From contig DASYSA010000416.1 in the NCBI GenBank assembly GCA_036003885.1, positions 1-19,572 of the forward strand: a stretch of 19,572 bases of DNA. Reading direction: 5' to 3'. The translations under genes were made by a program, and so were the position numbers. This DNA comes from DASYSA01 sp036003885. GTDB taxonomy: Bacteria; Acidobacteriota; Blastocatellia; UBA7656. Below the pieces are notes generated by a model, which saw only the letters and a program-made list of their open reading frames with translations, ran no database searches and was not told where the DNA came from. Below, one piece after another: positions 14,952 to 19,572 of the stretch; the stretch's first letter is position 1; each line of letters starts with the position of its first letter.

Positions 14952-15434
14952 CTGGACTGTGAGCGAGATAGGAAGCCCCACGAAGAGCATGTGAATGATC
15001 ACGGCCGTCAAGATTTGTTCAAGGGTGTAGGGAAATCGGCGGTTAAAAGCGATGGGCAACACCACGTGATACATAAACAGGTAAACCACAACGCCGTAAA
15101 GCAAGCCGCTAACGATCGCCTGCTTCACCAGGAATTTCACCTTGCGGCTAACGGCATAGAAGACTGCGCATGCTGCTGTCGCGATCAGGAAATGGATTAC
15201 GAGGCCGAGAGCAGCGGTTGCAAGACCACCATTAAAGGAGTCCGGGCCAAGCAGTGCGCTGGCGATCCCTTGCAAGACCCCAATTGGATTACGGCCATGA
15301 TGCAGAGCGCTATTGACGAATGCCGACGTGATGTCCAGGATCCCGGCTATCAAACCGCCTACGAGAATCACCCGATACGCTTTTGGCTCACTCGGTGAAG
15401 CCGCCGTGGATTCTGCGCTCAAAGAGTTTTCCAT
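14904..15434 (-). CDS. Four-helix integral membrane protein of unknown function
   Basis: I recognise the type (a small conserved bacterial membrane protein) but no named family. The start at 15434 has AAAGGA just ahead, giving 176 residues; the frame is open to 15539 but the extra stretch looks non-coding. Helices lie at about 21-42, 72-95, 103-127 and 139-160. Conserved-looking patches are GGLIAGILDITSAFV (26-40), NPIGVLQGIASALLG (49-63) and FPYTLEQILTAVIIHMLFVGLP (about 134-154). After SLTV at 157-160 the protein changes to QRSEVRSQRSEVRDQR, which is translated heptamer repeat. The original C-terminus has therefore been replaced or extended by the array. An AraC-type regulator gene lies upstream on the same strand, about 210 bp away; a link is possible but not shown. 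Confidence 0.72.
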   Translation of the reverse strand: MENSLSAESTAASPSEPKAYRVILVGGLIAGILDITSAFVNSALHHGRNPIGVLQGIASALLGPDSFNGGLATAALGLVIHFLIATAACAVFYAVSRKVKFLVKQAIVSGLLYGVVVYLFMYHVVLPIAFNRRFPYTLEQILTAVIIHMLFVGLPISLTVQRSEVRSQRSEVRDQR

Positions 15435-15642
15435 GTCATCCTTTGTGAATTGTCTCGCCGACTCGCCAGGCCGCACTGATTGTTCAGATCCCGTTAGTCG
15501 GAGCGCTGACATCCCCGAGACGGCTTGTTCGGAGGGCAATTATAGGGTCGGCTGAATGGCGCCGTCGCACGGGTTCGGACGAAAAGGAGCAGGTTTGGAC
15601 GAGAATCAGCGTAGCGGTTACTCGCATCTGGCGAGTCGCACA

Positions 15643-16518
15643 CTAACGGAGCATCGCTCTCAGCTTTTTTGGCGAGACGCCCAGCACGCGGCGCATATGG
15701 TGTGCCAGATGGCTCTGGTGGGCAAAGCCAGTCTCGAGAGCAATCTGGCTGACTGATAGCTTGCCTTCGTGCAGCAGGCTCTTTGCGCGATCCACTCGCC
15801 GTCGAATCAGGTATTGATGCGCGGGTAAACCTACCGATTCGCGGAAGAGGCTCTTAAAGTGTGAGACACTCAAACCGGCCACAGCAGCGATGTCCCCCAA
15901 CGATATGTCCTGGCTAAGGTGTTCTTCAATATAAGAGAGCACTTGCCTCAGTCTGCGATCCGACAGACCTCCGTTCTGCTCTCCGAGCTCGGGCAGGGAT
16001 CTCGAGTTATGAGCGCGCACCAGTCGGGTTGCAACGGACAACGCCAAACCGTCAACGTATAGACGTCCGGATGGATAGCCGCACTCCATCTCCGCCTTAA
16101 GCGCCCACCCAAGATTCTCTAACTGCGCGTCGCGCACCTGGAATCGGTTTCGAATCTCTATTCGGCATGGATCAAGATCGAATTCTCCCGCCACCACGGC
16201 CAGGAGTTCAGGAGCCACACTCAACACCAGAGCAGTGTCTTTCCGGTTTATCTCCCACAGGCTTGGCAGGCCGGCCGGAATGATGTCGATGTCGCCATGC
16301 ACCGCCGTTCCACGATGGCGGGATCCGCCTCTTCGGCATGAGACATGCACCGATGGCCCAACGTGGATAGAGACTATCGTACTCCGAAGGGCAGGCACTT
16401 CAATCACGCCGGGCGGGTCGGATAGAAGGCTCACGCGAAAGTTGCCCTTAGCCCTGTGATGTGGAATCGAGGAAGGCTGCCTTCGGGTTGGGTCAACGCG
16501 TGTTGATTGAGAACTCAT
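15643..16518 (-). CDS. AraC/XylS-family transcriptional regulator
   Basis: DNA-binding regulator of 291 residues. The N-terminal part (about 25-170) would be the cupin-like sensing domain; it has HGDIDIIPAGLPSLWEI (74-90), typical of AraC sensor barrels. The C-terminal domain (about 188-291) has both helix-turn-helix units: ISLGDIAAVAGLSVSHFKSLFRESVGLPAHQYLIRRR holds the first, and the second is LSVSQIALETGFAHQSHLAHHMRRVLGVSPKKLR. These match the family pattern well, and the spacing is normal. AGGTGG stands seven nucleotides before the ATG at 16518. Inducer and targets are unknown. Candidate targets are its own gene, the membrane protein behind it, and the divergent thioesterase/aldo-keto reductase pair across a 300-bp intergenic region. 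Confidence 0.93.
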   Translation of the reverse strand: MSSQSTRVDPTRRQPSSIPHHRAKGNFRVSLLSDPPGVIEVPALRSTIVSIHVGPSVHVSCRRGGSRHRGTAVHGDIDIIPAGLPSLWEINRKDTALVLSVAPELLAVVAGEFDLDPCRIEIRNRFQVRDAQLENLGWALKAEMECGYPSGRLYVDGLALSVATRLVRAHNSRSLPELGEQNGGLSDRRLRQVLSYIEEHLSQDISLGDIAAVAGLSVSHFKSLFRESVGLPAHQYLIRRRVDRAKSLLHEGKLSVSQIALETGFAHQSHLAHHMRRVLGVSPKKLRAMLR

Positions 16519-16818
16519 TTTGATACCACCTGATAAACTGCCGTACAGGTTCCTCGTCCGATTTCGAATTGTGCCTGGTTCCGGAGTGCCTGTTGCAACA
16601 ATTTGGAAACCCCGTCATGATGTTGCCGCCCGAATACCGACCGAAGTGAGGTGAGCCGTTCATGCGTGCTCTCAACCCGCCCCTCCTCGAGCATAACCAG
16701 AGCGGCATCAGTCTGCCCGACAGGTACCACTACGTCAAGGACTGCGAAAGAATGGTGATCGCGAGGGACCGCTGCGAGATCGGTTAACAGATTCCTTGAA
16801 GATGCCTGAGACTGAACC
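16519..16818. other. Divergent intergenic region, no certain gene
   Basis: The 300 bp between the AraC regulator and the thioesterase must hold promoters for both. A minus-strand frame runs through it (to 16515, beginning inside the thioesterase) with fairly protein-like composition, for example VPVGQTDAALVMLEEGR. It lacks a ribosome site and overlaps the regulator start, so I do not call it. I see no hairpin or clear promoter hexamers. Confidence 0.4.
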
Positions 16819-17238
16819 ATGTTTGAAACCCGAGTGCAGACATACTGGGATGATTCGGATGCCGCCGGCATGGTCTACTTCGCGCACTTTTTCCGGTTCG
16901 CGGAATACGCTGAGGCAGAGCTGTTTCGTTCGACTGGAACTGAAAGAATGAAGCTCTACAACGAGTACGATGTGTGGATGCCGAGGGTCGAATCATTTGC
17001 GAAGTTCAGTAAGCCGATCCGCGCTGAGGAGGCGATCTTCGTTCGGATTCGAACGCGATTCAAAGGGGAGAAAACGGTGCGGATGGAGTTTGAGATTCTG
17101 AGCGTTCCTGACCGGTCGCTGCTGGCTGAAGGATACGTCACGGCTGTTTGTATCGATCGCAAGAGTTCAAAGTCTCGCCCGTTGCCGCCAGCCATGCGAG
17201 AGGTGTTCTCACTGGCTGCGGCGGATACGCAGGAGTAA
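16819..17238 (+). CDS. Hotdog-fold acyl-CoA thioesterase (4HBT/YbgC-like)
   Basis: Cytoplasmic thioesterase of 139 residues, the normal single-domain size, releasing CoA from an acyl or aroyl thioester. The N-terminal signature is complete: TYWDDSDAAGMVYFAHFFRFAEYAEAELF, where D14 corresponds to the catalytic Asp of 4-hydroxybenzoyl-CoA thioesterases and the following Gly-Met-Val-Tyr-Phe run begins the hot-dog helix. The pattern RIRTRFKGEKTVRMEFEIL (about 76-94) is the central strand pair. Substrate cannot be told. The start at 16819 gives the usual N-terminus, without a clear ribosome site. The aldo/keto reductase gene follows 50 bp downstream on the same strand and may be co-transcribed. 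No phenylacetate or benzoate pathway gene is in the window to narrow the role. Confidence 0.88.
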   Translation: MFETRVQTYWDDSDAAGMVYFAHFFRFAEYAEAELFRSTGTERMKLYNEYDVWMPRVESFAKFSKPIRAEEAIFVRIRTRFKGEKTVRMEFEILSVPDRSLLAEGYVTAVCIDRKSSKSRPLPPAMREVFSLAAADTQE

Positions 17239-17288
17239 AGGGCAGTTCAGAGAATCTCATTGTAGTAACAATTGGAAGGCATCGGACT

Positions 17289-18272
17289 ATGGACTACGTC
17301 AATCTTGGATCGACCGGTTTGAAGGTTTCGCGGATCTGTCTGGGCTGCATGACTTATGGCACAAAGAGCTGGCGGCAGTGGGTGCTCGAAGAAGAAGAGA
17401 GCCGCCCGTTCCTGCGCCGCTCGCTGGAGCTGGGCATCAATTTCTTCGACACCGCGGACATGTATTCCCTTGGTCGGAGCGAAGAGATCCTGAGCCGGGC
17501 GCTGAAGGATTTTGGTCCTTCACGTGACCGGGTGGTGATCGCCACCAAGGTCTACCAGCCCATGGGCGACGATCCGAACCAGCGAGGGCTCTCACGCAAG
17601 CACATTATGCATTCGATCGACGACAGCTTGCGGAGGCTCGGGACAGACTACGTGGACCTCTACCAGATTCACCGCTTCGATCGGCACACGCCGATTGAGG
17701 AGACGCTGGCCGCGCTCCACGACGTGGTGAAGATGGGCAAGGCGCTCTACCTCGGGGCCTCCAGCATGTATGCGTGGCAGTTTGCGAGAATGCTCTATAA
17801 AGCAGATCAGCTGGGACTGACTCGCTTTGTAGCTATGCAGAACCACTTCAACGTGATCTATCGCGAAGAAGAGCGGGAGATGATTCCGCTGTGCCGCGCA
17901 GAGGGTGTCGGCGTCATTCCTTACAGTCCGATGGCACGAGGATTCGTGGCGGGAAACCGGCGACGGGAAGATTTCGGGGACACGGCTCGATCTCAGACGG
18001 ACGAGCTTTCGAAGAAGTATTACTATCAGCAGTCAGACTTCGACGTTGTCGATCGCATCGGGGAGATTGCGAGGCGGCGCGAAGTTACAAACGCGCAGGT
18101 GGCATTGGCGTGGGTGCTCGGGCAGCCCGGGATCACATCGCCGATCATCGGGGCAAGCAAGATGAGCCACCTTGAGGAGGCAGTGGGCGCGCTTGGTATC
18201 AAGCTGGACGACGCGGAGATGAAGTTGCTTGCCGATGCTTACCTCCCGCACTCAATACACGGCCATTCGTAA
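17289..18272 (+). CDS. Aldo/keto reductase
   Basis: NADPH-dependent oxidoreductase of 327 residues, reducing an aldehyde or ketone to the alcohol. The whole catalytic tetrad is visible: D54 and Y59 in NFFDTADMYSLGRSEE, K87 in VIATKVY and H128 in DLYQIHRFD. LGSTGLKVSRICLGCMTYG (6-24) and IGEIARRREVTNAQVALAWVL near the C-terminus are typical of the YajO/AKR12-like group, and SPIIGASKMSHLEEAV is the cofactor 2'-phosphate-binding end. The ATG at 17289 follows GGAAGG by 9 nt; an upstream extension of the frame overlaps the thioesterase and is not used. The TAA stop at 18270-18272 is followed in the same frame by a remnant of a sugar-binding protein gene. Confidence 0.95.
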   Translation: MDYVNLGSTGLKVSRICLGCMTYGTKSWRQWVLEEEESRPFLRRSLELGINFFDTADMYSLGRSEEILSRALKDFGPSRDRVVIATKVYQPMGDDPNQRGLSRKHIMHSIDDSLRRLGTDYVDLYQIHRFDRHTPIEETLAALHDVVKMGKALYLGASSMYAWQFARMLYKADQLGLTRFVAMQNHFNVIYREEEREMIPLCRAEGVGVIPYSPMARGFVAGNRRREDFGDTARSQTDELSKKYYYQQSDFDVVDRIGEIARRREVTNAQVALAWVLGQPGITSPIIGASKMSHLEEAVGALGIKLDDAEMKLLADAYLPHSIHGHS

Positions 18273-18542
18273 GAGGCGTTCAGGGAAACGCTACGACTCA
18301 TGGGACGGCCCGAGCTCAAGGATGTGCTGGTAACGGGCTGCACTGGGCTGGCAAGCTTCGGCCAGCGGCTGGTAAAGGGCAAGATCGCTGCGACCATAAT
18401 CGTGCCGTCGACCGGGGCGCTTGCAGTCGAGCTGATCGCCGGCGCGTACCAGGGCATGCCGATCTCGCCATCGGTGACGGTTCCCTCGGCTTCATACTCT
18501 GGCGAAACGATACTTGCTATGGAAACCCGCAAGACCCGTTGA
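18273..18542 (+). pseudogene. 5'-truncated remnant of a sugar ABC transporter substrate-binding protein
   Basis: The codons directly after the aldo/keto reductase stop, in the same frame, read EAFRETLRLMGRPELKDVLVTGC, then GQRLVKGKIAATIIVPSTG, LAVELIAGAYQGMPI and PSVTVPSASY. This resembles the last part of the type 1 periplasmic-binding-protein fold used for sugars (hinge strand with the TG-[CD]-[DT]-G turn, then the final helices). The N-terminal two thirds, the signal peptide and any ribosome site are missing. The internal ATG at 18300 is probably not a real start. No permease or ATPase gene is nearby. I conclude that this is a gene fragment left by a deletion or rearrangement whose breakpoint lies at or near the reductase stop. 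Confidence 0.6.
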
Positions 18543-18578
18543 ACGCATCGTCGATTGCCAACCGTCCAGGCATTCTCC

Positions 18579-18627
18579 TTGACACAGACACACCCGCCGC
18601 ATTAAGTTACGACTAGTCAGACTGGTC
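18579..18627 (+). promoter_or_regulatory. Promoter and palindromic operator candidate of the toxin-antitoxin pair
   Basis: TTGACA (18579-18584) is a perfect -35. TTAAGT, 17 nt later (18602-18607), is a weak -10. Right behind lie GACTAGTC (18611-18618, perfect palindrome) and GACTGGTC (18620-18627, one central mismatch), repeated every 9 bp. They overlap the expected start site, as expected for autorepression by a Phd-type antitoxin. Confidence 0.5.
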
Positions 18628-18640
18628 ACCAAGGAGAACG

Positions 18641-18967
18641 ATGCCCAAAGCTCTCAAAAAACCTCATCGCGGAATTACACCTGGCAGTATCGCTAGGCTG
18701 AAGGATGCACGGCATTCCTGGCAACTCCAAACTGCGAAGGCGCGGTTTAGCGAGGTGTTTAGGCTGGCACGAACTGAAGGACCGCAGCTCATCACGCGAC
18801 AGGGTAAGGAAGGTGTCGTTATGATGCCGGTCGAGCAATTCGATCAGCTCGTCGCTAGATGTCATCAGCCAGAGAGTCTCGTGCAGTTCTTCAGGGAGTC
18901 GCCGCTCGTAGGGGTGAGGCTGCATTTGGGAAGAGACAAGGACCCGGGGCGTGACATCGACCTATGA
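18641..18967 (+). CDS. Antitoxin of the Phd/YefM family
   Basis: Antitoxin of 108 residues that would bind its own promoter and neutralise the PIN-domain toxin encoded next. The Phd/YefM core is WQLQTAKARFSEVFRLARTEGPQLITRQGKEGVVMMPVEQFDQL (about 27-70): the strand-helix with ARFSEV, the strand LITRQGKEGVVMMPVEQF and the following helix. It is longer than the usual 75-90 residues because of a basic N-terminal extension (about 1-26, rich in Lys and Arg). The C-terminus (about 75-108) should be the toxin-binding tail. AAGGAG stands 5 nt before the ATG at 18641. The end overlaps the toxin start by 4 nt (ATGA), typical of coupled antitoxin-toxin synthesis. Confidence 0.88.
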   Translation: MPKALKKPHRGITPGSIARLKDARHSWQLQTAKARFSEVFRLARTEGPQLITRQGKEGVVMMPVEQFDQLVARCHQPESLVQFFRESPLVGVRLHLGRDKDPGRDIDL

Positions 18968-19389
18968 GCGGATTTCTCCTCGATACCAATTGCATTTCCG
19001 AGCTGATCAGCCCACGACCTGAACCGCGCGTTGTTGATTGGTTCGAGGCGGCGGATGAAGGGCTGCTTTATCTCAGCGTCCTGACACTGGGAGAGATTCG
19101 AAAGGGCGTAGGACTTCTTGCTCATGGCAAACGACGGATGCGGTTGGAGACTTGGCTCGCAGTCGAGTTGCAAGCGCGTTTCTCAGGCAGGATTCTGGCG
19201 ATTGACGCCGTCGTAGCCGATCGCTGGGGTCTGATGGCTGCGGAGGCCAAGCGCACGGGAAAAGCGCTGGCAATCATTGACGGACTGCTGGCGGCGACCG
19301 CGTTGGAGCATAATCTGACGGTTGTTTCACGCAATATCGGCGACTTTTCAAATACCCAAGTTGCGGTCGTGAATCCGTGGAAAGCCTGA
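18964..19389 (+). CDS. vapC: PIN-domain toxin ribonuclease, VapC (FitB-like)
   Basis: Probable RNA-cleaving toxin of 141 residues, a normal VapC/FitB length. The PIN-domain acidic residues are all visible: D7 in FLLDTNCISE, E44 in LTLGEIRKGV, D106 in AIIDGLLAATAL, and D127 in SRNIGDF, preceded by N124. The sequence LLDTNCISELISPRPEPRVVDWF is close to the FitB-like/plasmid-stability subgroup. Toxins of this family cut tRNA or rRNA in a Mg-dependent way; the target here is unknown. It starts within the antitoxin's last codons and is translationally coupled to it. With no mobile-element gene close by, the pair seems a chromosomal addiction module in a rearranged, remnant-bearing stretch. The antitoxin is of the Phd/YefM type, a common partner of FitB-like toxins. 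Confidence 0.92.
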   Translation: MSGFLLDTNCISELISPRPEPRVVDWFEAADEGLLYLSVLTLGEIRKGVGLLAHGKRRMRLETWLAVELQARFSGRILAIDAVVADRWGLMAAEAKRTGKALAIIDGLLAATALEHNLTVVSRNIGDFSNTQVAVVNPWKA

Positions 19390-19494
19390 CTCTCGATGTT
19401 CATCGGGCCGGCGCGACTGTGGTGGCCGAAGCGTTTGTATGCGCCGGTTCCGGTGCGAGCCAGCTCTGAAGGGCCCTGCGATTGTCGTTCTTAA

Positions 19495-19525
19495 GACAGA
19501 GGACCACGAGTTGTGGCCCTCTGTC
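19495..19525 (-). terminator. Hairpin terminator candidate of the right-edge minus-strand gene
   Basis: GACAGAGGACCAC (19495-19507) and GTGGCCCTCTGTC (19513-19525) pair over 13 positions with one mismatch and a 5-nt loop. It lies 17 bp after the stop of the minus-strand gene entering from the right edge. The T-run on the minus side is short (TTAAG), so termination is likely but not certain. From the + side it could also end the toxin transcript. Confidence 0.55.
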
Positions 19526-19542
19526 ATCGTTGCCGCGAATCC

Positions 19543-19572
19543 TCAGAATCGCAGTTTGAATCCGAACTGAAG
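19543..19572 (-). CDS. C-terminal end of a probable outer-membrane beta-barrel protein (partial)
   Basis: Only the last nine codons and the TGA stop (19543-19545 on the + strand) are in the window. They read LQFGFKLRF. Alternating hydrophobic residues with a terminal Phe are the outer-membrane insertion signal recognised by the BAM complex. Many acidobacterial TonB-dependent or Oar-like receptors end in a similar way. A hairpin candidate for termination follows at once. The call rests on the pattern alone; the gene extends beyond the right edge. Confidence 0.5.
   Translation of the reverse strand, partial: LQFGFKLRF

Noticed and set aside
16515..16871. Minus-strand open frame of 118 codons with fairly protein-like composition between the AraC regulator and the thioesterase
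   Set aside because: It begins inside the thioesterase gene on the other strand, overlaps the start of the AraC gene, has no ribosome site and no recognisable motif. A decayed gene cannot be excluded.
17148..17288. N-terminal extension of the aldo/keto reductase frame
   Set aside because: It overlaps the thioesterase. GGAAGG and the family N-terminus (MDYVNLGSTGLKVS) fix the start at 17289.

Overview
The window is GC-rich chromosomal DNA from a Gram-negative, probably soil-dwelling heterotroph. Acidobacteriota (Blastocatellia-like) is my best guess. This is inferred from the rnc-lepB pairing, the many secreted hydrolases, a LolA/DUF-like periplasmic protein, a beta-barrel C-terminus at the right edge, and dispersed short repeats. 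No rRNA, tRNA, CRISPR array, prophage or transposase is visible.

Left part (1-3400): a housekeeping block on the + strand holds RNase III (rnc), signal peptidase I (lepB, with an unusual calcium-loop-like insert) and a small two-helix membrane protein. It converges with a secreted LolA-like protein on the minus strand.

3400-5950: a stretch with no recognisable gene leads into a near-consensus sigma-70 promoter. The promoter is followed within 100 nt by a hairpin and a rho-independent terminator, so it is either a short RNA gene or a riboswitch-like leader. Downstream lie aguB and aguA, overlapping by 4 nt. They convert agmatine to N-carbamoylputrescine (AguA) and then to putrescine (AguB). 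This leader is the most promising undescribed element of the window.

5950-10500: a palindromic repeat supplies the 3' end of a minus-strand glycolipid glycosyltransferase (MGDG-synthase/UgtP type). A secreted YtcJ-type amidohydrolase (+) and a secreted class-C beta-lactamase-fold serine hydrolase (-) then converge. This pair lies between two inverted copies of a 21-bp repeat.

10500-15540: a secreted CocE/X-Pro-dipeptidyl-peptidase-type hydrolase (+) and a secreted clan-A glycoside hydrolase (-) come next. Then comes a large array of 7-bp repeats that ends inside, and encodes the tail of, a four-helix membrane protein.

15540-19572: an AraC-type regulator (-) is divergent from a hotdog thioesterase (+), which is followed by an aldo/keto reductase. 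Directly behind the reductase stop codon lies a 5'-truncated sugar-binding-protein remnant. A Phd/YefM-VapC(FitB-like) toxin-antitoxin pair with its own promoter and palindromic operator candidate follows. The window ends in the last nine codons of a minus-strand gene that looks like an outer-membrane beta-barrel protein. Except for aguBA and the toxin-antitoxin pair, the genes look independently transcribed.
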